Numbered from the stretch's first letter, positions 9,683 through 19,060 are shown. The stretch: 64,000 nt of DNA from Listeria rocourtiae FSL F6-920 (GCF_000525975.1 NZ_AODK01000030.1:1-64000); one strand, 5' to 3'. Notes: generated by a model not told the origin, from the sequence alone. Program-made: numbers and translations.

Positions 9683-11270
9683 GCCAAATCCCCCCATAAA
9701 AACTTTCTTCATACATGTCTTGCGTCGATTTTGACGGTTGTTGCGTACTACTTCCCATCGGCATTGGTGTATTGGTCACATCTGGATTATTAATCTGGTC
9801 CGCTAAGCTACAACCACCACAAACATCCTCAGAAAAGCCGGATGAGCCTTGCGCTTTATACGTATCAATGTATTCCTCTTTATGGCTCGCAGGGATTACA
9901 AAACGGTCCTCATATTTGGCAATCGCCAGCAAGCGGTACATCTTCTTAACTTCTTGCTCTGTCATACCAACCCGCGCCAATTTCTCTGTATCAAAATCCT
10001 TACCAGAGCTCACCGCTCGCATATACATCCGCATCATCGCCATTTTTTGTAGCGATGTCTTAATCACATCTGTATTCCCAGCCGTCAGCAAACTCGCCAA
10101 GTAATCGACAGGAATCCGCATTTCGTCAATCGCTGGAAAAATCATATCTGGATTATTAATCGAATCTTTCCCTTCAAAATAATTCATGATTGGTGAAAGT
10201 GGTGGCACGTACCAAACCATTGGCATTGTACGGTATTCTGGATGTAGCGGAAACGCAATCTTATATTCCTTCGCCATTTTGTAAATTGGTGAGTTTTGCG
10301 CCGCTTTAATCCAATCTTCTTTAATTCCATCTTTACGCGCCTGCTCAATTACTGCTGGGTCATGCGGATCAAGGAACAAGTCCAGTTGCTTCTCATACAA
10401 CTCTTTTTCATCCTCCACCGAAGCCGCCTCCTTCACACCGTCCGCATCATAGAGCATCACGCCAAGATAGCGAATCCGACCTGTACACGTCTCTGAACAA
10501 ACCGTTGGCAAACCAGCCTCGATACGAGGAAAACAGAAGGTACATTTTTCGGCCTTATTCGTTTTCCAGTTAAAGTAAACCTTTTTATAGGGACAACCAG
10601 TCATACAATAACGCCAGCCACGACACGCTTCCTGATCGACAAGCACAATCCCGTCCTCATCACGTTTGTACATCGCACCGCTTGGACAAGATGCCACACA
10701 AGATGGATTCAAACAATGTTCACATAAACGAGGCAAATACATCATAAACGCCGTCTCAAAATTCGTTTTTATCTCCGTTTCAATATTTTTCATGTTCGGA
10801 TCAAGCGGCATCGTCGTTGGAGCACCCGCCAAATCATCCTCCCAGTTTGGACCCCATTCGATTTCCATATCTTTTCCTGTGATTACAGATTTTGGACGAG
10901 CAACTGGCTGATTTTTCTTCTCTTTCGGTGTGAAAAGCGTATCGTAATTATATGTCCACGGTTCGTAATAATCCTTTAACTCTGGCATATCTGGATTGTA
11001 GAAAATTTTCCCAAGCATAACCTTATTCCACTTCGAGCCAGCTGCAAGCTCCAATTTTCCTTTCTTCAGTTTCCAGCCGCCTTTGTAGCGCTCTTGGTCT
11101 TCCCATTGTTTCGGATAACCAATACCTGGCTTCGTTTCCACGTTATTAAACCAAACATATTCAGCACCAGGGCGGTTTGTCCACGTATTTTTACATGTCA
11201 CACTACACGTATGGCAACCGATGCATTTGTCTAAATTCATTACCATTCCAACTTGCGCTTTAATCTTCAA
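9675..11270 (-). CDS. narH: Respiratory nitrate reductase beta subunit NarH
   Basis: Iron-sulfur subunit carrying electrons from NarI to NarG. Four cysteine groups are visible: CIGCHTCSVTC near residue 16, CEHCLNPSCVASCP near 183, CRGWRYCMTGCP near 216 (the tryptophan marks the 3Fe-4S site) and CTFCFPRIEAGLPTVCSETC near 243. 531 residues is slightly longer than usual because of a C-terminal tail ending SFYGGIWRD. Translation likely begins at TTG 11270 with GAGGTG upstream, overlapping the narG stop. Confidence 0.95.
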   Translation of the reverse strand: MKIKAQVGMVMNLDKCIGCHTCSVTCKNTWTNRPGAEYVWFNNVETKPGIGYPKQWEDQERYKGGWKLKKGKLELAAGSKWNKVMLGKIFYNPDMPELKDYYEPWTYNYDTLFTPKEKKNQPVARPKSVITGKDMEIEWGPNWEDDLAGAPTTMPLDPNMKNIETEIKTNFETAFMMYLPRLCEHCLNPSCVASCPSGAMYKRDEDGIVLVDQEACRGWRYCMTGCPYKKVYFNWKTNKAEKCTFCFPRIEAGLPTVCSETCTGRIRYLGVMLYDADGVKEAASVEDEKELYEKQLDLFLDPHDPAVIEQARKDGIKEDWIKAAQNSPIYKMAKEYKIAFPLHPEYRTMPMVWYVPPLSPIMNYFEGKDSINNPDMIFPAIDEMRIPVDYLASLLTAGNTDVIKTSLQKMAMMRMYMRAVSSGKDFDTEKLARVGMTEQEVKKMYRLLAIAKYEDRFVIPASHKEEYIDTYKAQGSSGFSEDVCGGCSLADQINNPDVTNTPMPMGSSTQQPSKSTQDMYEESFYGGIWRD

Positions 11271-14200
11271 GCCAATTCACCTCATTCAGTTTCCGGACCG
11301 CAACATAGAGATCTCGCTGATTTCCAATTGGTCCATAATAGTTAAAGCCGTAGCTAAGCTGTGCATAACCGCCAACCATTTGTGTTGGTTTCACGTGGAT
11401 TTTCGTCGGCGCATTATGACTACCACCGCGTGTCCCCGTAATCGAAGTTCCTGGAACGTTGATATGACGGTCTTGCGCGTGATACATGTACATCGTTCCT
11501 TTTGGCATTCTATGACTAACGACCGCACGTGCCGTTACCACACCATTTCGGTTGTAAACTTCCAACCAATCGTTATCTTTAATTTTGCCAGCCTCAGCGT
11601 CTTCATGATTAATCCACACATTCGGACCACCGCGGAAAAGCGTCAACATGTGCTGATTGTCTTGATACATACTATGAATATTCCATTTACCATGTGGTGT
11701 CAAATAGCGCAAAACAATCGTATCTGGTGTCTCAACAATCTCTTTATCACGGGGTGCAAAAACTTGTGGAGGTAACGTCGGCTTGTAAACCGGAAGCGCC
11801 TCCCCGTATTGTAAAAACATCTCATGATCAATGTAAAAATGTTGTCGCCCAGTCAGCGTACGAAACGGAACTAAATGTTCAATGTTCGTCGTAAACGGCG
11901 AGTAACGCTTGCCATCTGTGTTCGACCCTGTAAATACTGGCGTTGGAATTACTTCTCGTGGTTGTGACGTAATGCTCTGGAATGTAATTCGCTCTGCCTC
12001 GCGCGGCTTCGCCAGATGACTTAGCTCCATTCCTGTCGCATCTTCTGCCACTTCCCAAGCACGGACCGCCACTTTTCCATTTGTAGCACTAGAAATATGC
12101 AAAATCGCATTCGCTGCTTGTCTTTCATTTTCCATAATTGGCATCCCGTCTTTAATCGAATCGTCCTCATAAATCCCATTGATGCCTTTTATTTCTTCAT
12201 ACTCATTTGCAACCGGGAACTGTGTCCCATGTGCGCCGACCTTGCCCGTTCCAACATTTGGACCCAGCGTAATAAATTTATCGTAAATCTGTGTATAATC
12301 ACGCTCTACAAATTGGAAATGTGGCATCGTTTTACCTGGAATTGCCTCAATTTCACCTTTTTTCCAATCCTTGATTTCACCATAAGGTTGTGATATTTCC
12401 ATTTGCGTATCATGATTCAGCGGCAACATAATCACATCACGCTGTACCTCATGCAAATGATCTTTCGCCATCTCAGAAAACGCATGACTCAAATCTTTGA
12501 AAATGTTCCAATCCGATTTCGACTCCCAAAGCGGACTAATCGCTGGGTTAAATGGATGCACAAAGGGATGCATATCTGTACTCGAAATATCCGTCTTCTC
12601 ATACCACGTTGCAGCAGGAAACACTACATCCGAATAAATTGGCGTCGCCGTCATCCTAAAATCAAGCGTCACCATCAAATCTAGTTTTCCTTCTGCCTCC
12701 TCATCACGCCATACCATTTCCTCGGGCTTAAACTCATCGTTTGGCGTTGACAATAGATTATTCGTCGTTCCAAACAAATGCTTCATAAAATACTCTTGTC
12801 CTTTTCCACTAGAAGAAACAAGATTTGAACGCCACACAAAAAGGCCACGTGGGAAATTCACAGGGTTACCTGGGTCTTCCACTGCAAACTGCAATTTCTC
12901 CGACTTCAAATCATCAACAATTCCTGACACGATTTCCGCATCCGATTTGTCCTTATTTTCCGCCGCAAAGAGCAAACTATTCTTGTTAAACTGCGGATAA
13001 GAAGGCAGCCAGCCAAGGCGCGCCGCCAGTACATTATAATCTGCCGCGTGTTTATAGCTCATTTTTTTGGCTAGAGGTGATTTCAAAGCATCCGTATCCA
13101 TTTCTTCATAACGCCATTGATCCGTGGCAAAATACCAGAAACTCGTTGCATTCTGTTGTCTCACTGCGCCTTGCCAATCCTTCGCAAAAGCCACTGTTTG
13201 CCAGCCTTCGATGGGACGACATTTCTCCTGACCAACATAATGCGCCCAGCCTCCGCCGTTCACACCTTGAGAAGCAGTCAAAATTACTAAGTTCAAAATC
13301 GAGCGGTAAATCGTGTCACTATTAAACCAGTGATTAATACCTGCACCCATAATAATCATCGAGCGACCGCCAGTATCAATCGCATTCTGTGCAAATTCCC
13401 GCGCAATCTGCGTCACGATATCTGCCTTCACACCCGTAACCGACTCCTGCCAAGCAGGTGTATATAAACTTTCCGCATCATCTAAACCACGCGCTGCCAG
13501 TTGATCTCCGTCATGTCGCGCCACACCATATTGACTTAGCATCACATCATAAACCGTTGCTACTAAGCGCTTCGAACCATCAGCAAGCGTAATTTCGCGA
13601 ACAGGCAATTCCCGTTCAAAAATACCATTCCCATTGTTATCAAAGTAAGGAAACGCAACCGTATCGATTCTATCCAAACCAACCGTCATCGCAGGCACAA
13701 TCATCGATCCATCCTCGCGTTCAAGCGACAAGTTCCATTTTACGCCCTCTTCCCAACGCTGCCCCATCGTCCCATTTGGAACCACAATATCCCCCGTTGT
13801 CTCATCAATCAAGCACGTTTTCCAATCCGCATGCGTCGCTTTTTCCAACCCTGCATACAAATCATCCTCACGTAGGAACCGCCCCGGCGTCAAGCCCTTA
13901 TCTGTCTCATCAAGCAGCAGCAAAAACGGTAAATCAGTAAACTGTTTCGCGTAATCCATGAACAGCGGCTCCGCACGTTCCACATAAAATTCCTTCAAAA
14001 TAACATGCGTCATCGCTTGTGCAAGTGCAGCATCCGTCCCAGGATTCGGTGCTAGCCAGTTATCCGCAAACTTCACGTTCTCCGCATAGTCTGGTGCTAC
14101 CGCAACCACCTTCGTCCCCTTATAACGAACTTCCGTCATGAAATGCGCATCTGGTGTCCGAGTAAGTGGCACATTTGACCCCCACATCATGATATAACCT

Positions 14201-14931
14201 GCGTTATACCAATCACTAGACTCTGGCACATCTGTTTGCTCACCCCAAATTTGTGGAGAAGCAGGCGGTAAATCCGCATACCAATCATAAAAGCTCAACA
14301 TTTCACCACCGAGCAATGTCAAGAAGCGCGAGCCAGCTGCATAGCTAATCATCGACATCGCAGGAATCGGCGTAAACCCAGCCAAACGATCCGGTCCATA
14401 TTTCTTAATCGTATAAATCAACATCGCTGCAACCATATAATACGCTTCTTGCCACGACACCCTGATTTGTCCGCCCTTCCCACGCGCACCCTTGTAGCTC
14501 TCTGCCTTCTCGGGGTCTTCCACGATACTCGCCCAAGCTTTAATTGGATCGCCATATTGCTTCAATGCATTTTGCCATAGGCGCCACAGTTTCCCGCGCA
14601 CATAAGGATATTTCACACGTAATGGGCTATACTCATACCACGAAAAACTCGCACCACGCGGACAGCCACGAGGCTCAAATTCCGGCATATCCGGCCCACA
14701 ACTTGGGTAATCTGTCGCCTGATTTTCCCACGTAATAATCCCGTTCTTCACGAAAACCTGCCAACTGCACGAACCAGTACAATTAACACCATGCGTCGTA
14801 CGAACCACTTTGTCATGACTCCAACGATCTCGATACATCTTCTCCCAAGCACGGCTTTTCTCCTCCATTACCGTCCAGTTTCCATTAAATTTCTCCGTCC
14901 GTTTAAAGAATCGTAAACCTTTCTTCCTCAC
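11260..14931 (-). CDS. narG: Respiratory nitrate reductase alpha subunit NarG
   Basis: Catalytic subunit that reduces nitrate to nitrite at a Mo-bisMGD centre on the cytoplasmic face. The N-terminal FS0 cluster motif is HGVNCTGSC followed by YPSCGPD, with the histidine ligand typical of NarG, then RGCPRGASFSWYEYSPLR. Full length (about 1,220 residues), no breaks. The first in-frame ATG is 14946, but GTG 14931 (VRKKGLRFF) has the well-spaced GAGGTGG site and I prefer it. First gene of narGHJI-narK; a dyad near 15031 may be a control site. Confidence 0.95.
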   Translation of the reverse strand: MRKKGLRFFKRTEKFNGNWTVMEEKSRAWEKMYRDRWSHDKVVRTTHGVNCTGSCSWQVFVKNGIITWENQATDYPSCGPDMPEFEPRGCPRGASFSWYEYSPLRVKYPYVRGKLWRLWQNALKQYGDPIKAWASIVEDPEKAESYKGARGKGGQIRVSWQEAYYMVAAMLIYTIKKYGPDRLAGFTPIPAMSMISYAAGSRFLTLLGGEMLSFYDWYADLPPASPQIWGEQTDVPESSDWYNAGYIMMWGSNVPLTRTPDAHFMTEVRYKGTKVVAVAPDYAENVKFADNWLAPNPGTDAALAQAMTHVILKEFYVERAEPLFMDYAKQFTDLPFLLLLDETDKGLTPGRFLREDDLYAGLEKATHADWKTCLIDETTGDIVVPNGTMGQRWEEGVKWNLSLEREDGSMIVPAMTVGLDRIDTVAFPYFDNNGNGIFERELPVREITLADGSKRLVATVYDVMLSQYGVARHDGDQLAARGLDDAESLYTPAWQESVTGVKADIVTQIAREFAQNAIDTGGRSMIIMGAGINHWFNSDTIYRSILNLVILTASQGVNGGGWAHYVGQEKCRPIEGWQTVAFAKDWQGAVRQQNATSFWYFATDQWRYEEMDTDALKSPLAKKMSYKHAADYNVLAARLGWLPSYPQFNKNSLLFAAENKDKSDAEIVSGIVDDLKSEKLQFAVEDPGNPVNFPRGLFVWRSNLVSSSGKGQEYFMKHLFGTTNNLLSTPNDEFKPEEMVWRDEEAEGKLDLMVTLDFRMTATPIYSDVVFPAATWYEKTDISSTDMHPFVHPFNPAISPLWESKSDWNIFKDLSHAFSEMAKDHLHEVQRDVIMLPLNHDTQMEISQPYGEIKDWKKGEIEAIPGKTMPHFQFVERDYTQIYDKFITLGPNVGTGKVGAHGTQFPVANEYEEIKGINGIYEDDSIKDGMPIMENERQAANAILHISSATNGKVAVRAWEVAEDATGMELSHLAKPREAERITFQSITSQPREVIPTPVFTGSNTDGKRYSPFTTNIEHLVPFRTLTGRQHFYIDHEMFLQYGEALPVYKPTLPPQVFAPRDKEIVETPDTIVLRYLTPHGKWNIHSMYQDNQHMLTLFRGGPNVWINHEDAEAGKIKDNDWLEVYNRNGVVTARAVVSHRMPKGTMYMYHAQDRHINVPGTSITGTRGGSHNAPTKIHVKPTQMVGGYAQLSYGFNYYGPIGNQRDLYVAVRKLNEVNWLED

Positions 14932-15023
14932 TATGTACCACCTCATTTTGTTATTTTATTCACAAAGAAAATCAGTAAAATTGCTATTTAATTTGATGGT
15001 ACAACTTCTATCGTTTTCACGCA

Positions 15024-15038
15024 TCGGGAAAATCCCTA
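15024..15038. promoter_or_regulatory. GGGA-TCCC dyad upstream of narG
   Basis: TCGGGAAAATCCCTA is an imperfect palindrome about 95 bases before the narG start. It resembles the GC-rich dyads bound by the nitrate/oxygen regulator NreC in staphylococci, as far as I recall them. No nreABC genes are in the window, so the assignment is weak. Confidence 0.35.
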
Positions 15039-15079
15039 TATTTTTTATATTTGATATTACATCACGCAACAAGTCTCTT

Positions 15080-15240
15080 TTGACGACAATTTTAAATAGT
15101 GCTATAATTGCATTGGAAAGAGAGCCATACTAAGCGCATGACTCTTTTTAAGAGTAGAATCTGTTAAGGTGGTAGCTCGTGTTAATTAAATAATTCCTTT
15201 ATAACCATCTATTGCTCTATTAAAGTGAATAGATGGTTAT
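15080..15240 (+). promoter_or_regulatory. Sigma-A promoter and structured leader before modB
   Basis: TTGACG (15080-15085), a 17-base spacer and TATAAT (15103-15108) form an excellent sigma-A promoter. The predicted RNA would start near 15115, about 240 bases before modB. It holds AAAGAGAGCC, a weak hairpin ending in five T, the string AAGGTGGTAGCTCGTG (15165-15180), a later CCTTT able to pair with AAGG, and a perfect 13-base hairpin ATAACCATCTATT/AATAGATGGTTAT (15201-15240). The order recalls the 3' half of a T-box leader, but it is too short and has AGC where T-boxes have ACC. The rest of 14947-15355 shows nothing else I recognise. Confidence 0.6.
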
Positions 15241-15355
15241 TCTCTGTCTGTTGCATTGTCCGATTAAATATGCAATAAGCTTCCTAAATCGAGCGTACGA
15301 ACCACTCTTGTACATGTGTTTAATCAACAATACATAAAAATTTGGAGGTTTATTC

Positions 15356-16027
15356 ATGCTCACACCAGTTCTACACTCACTTATAGTAGCATTTGTATCC
15401 ACGTTTATCGCTTTTATTATCATGCTTCCACTAAGCTACTATTTCACAAATCGTAAATCACGCTTCCAACTAATTACAGAGGTTATTATTCTCCTGCCAC
15501 TCGTTCTACCGCCAACAGTCGTAGGTCTCATTCTGCTCAGCTTGTTCGGTAAAAACGATCTAATCGGTGCTTTTTTATGGAATAACTTCAATTTCAGTTT
15601 CATCTTCACATTAGCCGGTGCAATTATCGCAACAACGATTATCATCCTACCAATCATGTACCAAGGATTAAAAAGTGCGTTTCTTTCTATTGATCATGAC
15701 CTCGTTTGGGCTGCAAAAACTTTATCCGCAAACGCTCGAACTATCTTTATAAAAATCATCTTACCAAATTGTTGGCAACCAATTCTAGCAGGAATCTTAC
15801 TCAGCTTTTGCCGAGCGATGGGTGAGTTTGGGGCTAGCCTCATGATTGCCGGTTACATCGAGGGGAAAACGGATACTATCGCCTCTAGTATATTTTTCAT
15901 GGTACAGCAAGGTGACATGCTCACTGCCATTTATTTGGGCCTTATCAACGCTGTCATCGGTATTATCGCGCTGCTAGTTATTCACATCCTGACAGTGCGC
16001 CAAACTAACTTAACGAGAGGAATGTGA
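15356..16027 (+). CDS. modB: Molybdate ABC transporter permease ModB
   Basis: Integral membrane permease for molybdate, paired with ModA and ModC. Several hydrophobic helices and the ABC-permease coupling motif (RAMGEFGASLMIAGYIEGKT near residue 155) are clear. 223 residues is the usual length. GGAGG lies 9 bases before ATG 15356. The modC start follows 3 bases after the stop. A sigma-A promoter with a structured leader lies upstream. Confidence 0.93.
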   Translation: MLTPVLHSLIVAFVSTFIAFIIMLPLSYYFTNRKSRFQLITEVIILLPLVLPPTVVGLILLSLFGKNDLIGAFLWNNFNFSFIFTLAGAIIATTIIILPIMYQGLKSAFLSIDHDLVWAAKTLSANARTIFIKIILPNCWQPILAGILLSFCRAMGEFGASLMIAGYIEGKTDTIASSIFFMVQQGDMLTAIYLGLINAVIGIIALLVIHILTVRQTNLTRGM

Positions 16028-16030
16028 CTC

Positions 16031-16682
16031 ATGGGACTGCGTTTAAAATTTAAAAAAGAAACTACCATTTCACGATCTCGATATTAATCACGATTTTATA
16101 ACTCCAGTCACAGCTATCATGGGGGCGAGCGGTTCCGGCAAATCGACACTATTCCAATGTATCAGCGGTTTAAAAACAATCGATGAAGGCATTATCGAAT
16201 TTGGCAACACCGCTTGGGACGACACATACAGCGATATAACCGTCCCAACTGCCGCTCGCAAAGTCGGCTATCTCTTCCAAAATCTAGCCCTATTCCCAAA
16301 TATGAACGTTTTTCAAAATATCGCATTCGGCCTGACTGTCCATAAAAAAAATCGCATCGAAATCGAACAAAAAGTCCGTAAAATTAGTGATTACCTAAAG
16401 ATTTCCCATCTTTTGTTTTCCTCCGTCCAAAAATTATCTGGTGGTGAAAAGCAGCGTGTAGCAATGGCTCGGGCAGTGATTATTAACCCCAATTTACTCC
16501 TCCTTGACGAACCTTTCAACGGTTTAGATGAAGACACTCGTAACATCTGCATCGAACTCGTTGGTCAGATGGCGCGTGATTTTGAGATTCCTGTCATTTT
16601 TGTTACCCATTACCACCAGGAAGCCGCCTCTCTCACAGGAGAAATTCTAAAACTAAAGGATGGTCGTCTTGTCAAAAACTAA
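16031..16682 (+). CDS. modC: Molybdate ABC transporter ATP-binding protein ModC (frame-broken at 5' end)
   Basis: ATPase of the molybdate importer. Walker A is GASGSGKST near residue 34, the signature is LSGGEKQRVAMARA, Walker B is LLLLDEPFNGLD, and the switch histidine is in FVTHYHQEA. About 215 residues, so it lacks the C-terminal molybdate-binding (TOBE/MOP) domain of E. coli ModC. An A6 run at 16052-16057 breaks the first codons. Five A give MGLRLKFKKKLPFHDLDI, joining the annotated ATG to the body. The end overlaps mobA. Confidence 0.88.
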
Positions 16683-17226
16683 GAAAATCGCAGGAATTGT
16701 ACTTGCAGGTGGAAATTCCAGAAGATTCGGTGAGGATAAAGCTTTGTATAGAAAGACATCTGATGCACAAACTTGGGTAGAACAAACTGCTAATAAAATA
16801 CTTCCAGTTGTCGATCATGTATTCATCGTAACTAACAGAGGGCTGTTCACGAGCATTGATTCTCTATTCAATGACAGCAACATAACTGTGCTATCAGACC
16901 AAGAACCATTCCTTGATAAAGGGCCACTTGGCGGTATTTACGCGGTCATGAGCAATACAAAATACGAATATTACCTCCTAACGCCGACTGACACACCACA
17001 AATCACAACAGCCATTTTTGCGGAGCTTATCCATCAGGGAAATGCCTATGCTGCAACTGAAAATGCTGAACATTATCTCACAGCTTGCATCCCCTACTGC
17101 AAAAACGAAACCCAAGCCTTGCTAAATAGCGGTAACCTTCGTATCCGTCAACTTTTGCAGACAATCAACACTCAAAAATACATGTTTCCAAACGAATCCC
17201 CATTCCAAAATGAAAACTACAAATAA
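16669..17226 (+). CDS. mobA: Molybdenum cofactor guanylyltransferase MobA
   Basis: Transfers GMP from GTP to molybdopterin to give the MGD cofactor used by NarG. The nucleotidyltransferase signature VLAGGNSRRFGEDKAL is at the N-terminus, followed by a DQEPFLDKGPLGGIY motif and the metal-binding PTDTPQ. TTG 16669 has an AAAGGA site at proper distance; ATG 16660 is possible but its site would be too close. The C-terminus is slightly short for the family. Last gene of modB-modC-mobA. Confidence 0.88.
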   Translation: MSKTKKIAGIVLAGGNSRRFGEDKALYRKTSDAQTWVEQTANKILPVVDHVFIVTNRGLFTSIDSLFNDSNITVLSDQEPFLDKGPLGGIYAVMSNTKYEYYLLTPTDTPQITTAIFAELIHQGNAYAATENAEHYLTACIPYCKNETQALLNSGNLRIRQLLQTINTQKYMFPNESPFQNENYK

Positions 17227-17246
17227 CCATCTTCAGGAGGTACTAG

Positions 17247-18041
17247 ATGCGATTTCTATCCCTACTCTGGCAATTCACATGGACACAAATACTTTGTTGT
17301 ATTTTCCCAGCTATCATTTTTCTCTCACTCGCTCTTTCTAAATATATCAACATTTCCCTTATTCCAAGGTACGACATATTGCTCGTCATCTGCATCATCG
17401 CACAAATGCTTTTGATTAAATTCGGTTTAGAAACGTGGGACGAGCTCAAAGTCATCATGCTTTTTCACGTCATCGGTCTTGTTCTTGAAATCTATAAAAT
17501 CCAGATGGGCTCATGGGCTTACCCAGAAGATGCCTATACAAAAGTTTTTGGCGTCCCACTATATAGCGGTTTCATGTATTCGAGCGTCGCCAGCTATATT
17601 TGTCAAGCTTGGAAACGCTTCGATCTCAATGTCAAAAACTGGCCCAAGAGTGGCTATGTTATCACGCTCTGCGCTGCGATTTACCTTAACTTTTTCACGC
17701 ATCATTACATCTGGGACTTTCGCTACATACTCATTATCGCCGTCCTAATCCTCTTTCTGCGCACTGTCGTATCATTCACTGTTGGCGACAGACGCTTAAA
17801 AATGCCATTATCTCTATCCTTCTTGCTCATCGCGTTCTTCATCTGGGTTGCAGAAAACATCGCCAGCTTCTTCGGTGCTTGGTATTATCCCAATCAAGAA
17901 GTTACCTGGCAACTCGTGGGATTCGGCAAAATTACTAGCTGGTACTTGCTGATAATCATCAGCGTTATGATTATCGCTGAACTGAAATTCCTCAAGGAAG
18001 AGAGGCAAGGAGACAGCAAAAAGCCACCGATTCGATATTGA
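17247..18041 (+). CDS. DUF817 family membrane protein (YoaT-like)
   Basis: 264 residues with about eight hydrophobic segments. It resembles the DUF817 family (B. subtilis YoaT): conserved text includes KFGLETWDELKVI, HVIGLVLEIYKIQMGSWAYPE and the late WVAENIASFFGAWYYPNQ. The function of the family is unknown to me. AGGAGG precedes ATG 17247. It follows mobA by 20 bases and may be read with it, though no molybdenum link is suggested by the sequence. The C-terminal codons run into the terminator hairpin. Confidence 0.8.
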   Translation: MRFLSLLWQFTWTQILCCIFPAIIFLSLALSKYINISLIPRYDILLVICIIAQMLLIKFGLETWDELKVIMLFHVIGLVLEIYKIQMGSWAYPEDAYTKVFGVPLYSGFMYSSVASYICQAWKRFDLNVKNWPKSGYVITLCAAIYLNFFTHHYIWDFRYILIIAVLILFLRTVVSFTVGDRRLKMPLSLSFLLIAFFIWVAENIASFFGAWYYPNQEVTWQLVGFGKITSWYLLIIISVMIIAELKFLKEERQGDSKKPPIRY

Positions 18042-18055
18042 TTCGATGGCTTTTT
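18018..18055. terminator. Terminator after DUF817 gene
   Basis: AAAAAGCCA... and ...TGGCTTTTT arms with a further ATTCGAT pairing inside. The A and T flanks allow use in both directions, serving the convergent genes at 17247 and 18058. Confidence 0.8.
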
Positions 18056-18057
18056 GC

Positions 18058-18240
18058 TCATTCTATTGATATTTTTCCGCTTTTGCACATACTTATTAAT
18101 GAAAAATATACCCTAAACATGGCCACGAAAATAATAATTTGATACAAATATGGAAAACCGTAATTCGGAGCTAAGATCGCAACACCAACGAAGCAGGCAA
18201 CGTTACAGCCCCGTACGTTTAGCCAAACCTTTTTAGTCAT
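18058..18240 (-). CDS. Small two-helix membrane protein, unknown
   Basis: 60 residues, mostly hydrophobic, with two likely membrane segments (CFVGVAILAPNYGFPYLY and IIIFVAMFRVYFSLI). A GGAGCGGAGG site precedes the ATG, and the start overlaps the end of the lipoprotein gene by 8 bases, so the two are probably one operon. I do not recognise the family. Confidence 0.6.
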   Translation of the reverse strand: MTKKVWLNVRGCNVACFVGVAILAPNYGFPYLYQIIIFVAMFRVYFSLISMCKSGKISIE

Positions 18241-18682
18241 GCCTCCGCTCCTCCCTCTTTATCCGCTTTTCATAAGGAATCAGTTCTAAACCAATTCCCT
18301 TTTGCTCCTTAAATTCCGTAAACGCCTCCAGGTCAAATGGTCCAAAAGGCTTTTCCCTCTTCAAATCAAAAAGCCAATACTGCGGATTGCGATGCTTCAA
18401 ACGACTCGCCCCCGTTTCCTCCGTGTCCTCTGATTTAGCAATTAAATACGTCTCATCCCAATCTAACGCTACAATATTCCCAATCGGTTCTTCTGTATCA
18501 TCTTTGACAACTTTAAAAACATTATCCATAGCACCATCAGGATATCTTCGTACAAAATCATGTTCCATCGTGTTAATCGCTACAATTTGATACTTATCAT
18601 TCACATCAATCTCATAATCACCGGCACCAGAACAAGCCGCCAGCGTCAATATACTCAAACTACCAAACAATTTCTTTATCAT
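18233..18682 (-). CDS. Small putative lipoprotein
   Basis: 149 residues. The N-terminal signal peptide ends in a lipobox (LAAC, cysteine near residue 17), so the protein is likely anchored outside the membrane. The rest is acidic and charged, with a YWLFDLKREKPFGPF segment. The layout loosely recalls DUF3997-type lipoproteins, but I am not certain. It is followed by an overlapping small membrane protein gene. Confidence 0.65.
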   Translation of the reverse strand: MIKKLFGSLSILTLAACSGAGDYEIDVNDKYQIVAINTMEHDFVRRYPDGAMDNVFKVVKDDTEEPIGNIVALDWDETYLIAKSEDTEETGASRLKHRNPQYWLFDLKREKPFGPFDLEAFTEFKEQKGIGLELIPYEKRIKREERRHD

Positions 18683-19060
18683 CTAAACCACTCTTCCTGC
18701 GATTCCTTGCGTAATATATTCCATCTCACCATATCATATTCCGTAGCGTTACAACAAAAAATAAAGGTATATTAGGTGACATTCATCGGAATAGCAACAC
18801 TCCCACGAGGTATTCTCCTACGCTTTTAAAAGAATACGGTGCTTTGTTGGGTGATTACAGTAATATCCGTTTTATTAGCGTGAATTCTCTCTAATAGGCT
18901 AAGTTACTGTACTACAAAAGATAACTCTATGACACCTTACTTATTAGATTTTAACACTTCGATTGCCTTTTCACTCATTCGTCTTTGGCAACTATAGCAA
19001 AGATATTTATCTCCAAATACACTAGTTAATCCAAGAATATCATCTGTTAAATAAGGGCAT
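18683..19060. other. Intergenic region with a possible zinc-ribbon remnant
   Basis: No convincing full gene. On the minus strand, 18937-19065 is open and reads CPYLTDDILGLTSVFG, then CYSCQRRMSEKAIEVLKS and a stop: three cysteines in a CPxx...CxxC layout. It has no start codon with a ribosome-binding site and runs back into the pqqD terminator, so it is probably a gene remnant. No promoter or repeat was recognised in 18683-18936. Confidence 0.4.

Noticed and set aside
11221-11775. 184-residue plus-strand open frame over the narG end
   Set aside because: Antisense to conserved narG sequence, with no plausible start signal or recognisable motif.
15115-15240. Confident T-box riboswitch call
   Set aside because: Too short between the conserved motifs, ACC is replaced by AGC, and the downstream gene is not an amino-acid gene. 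Kept only as a hypothesis.
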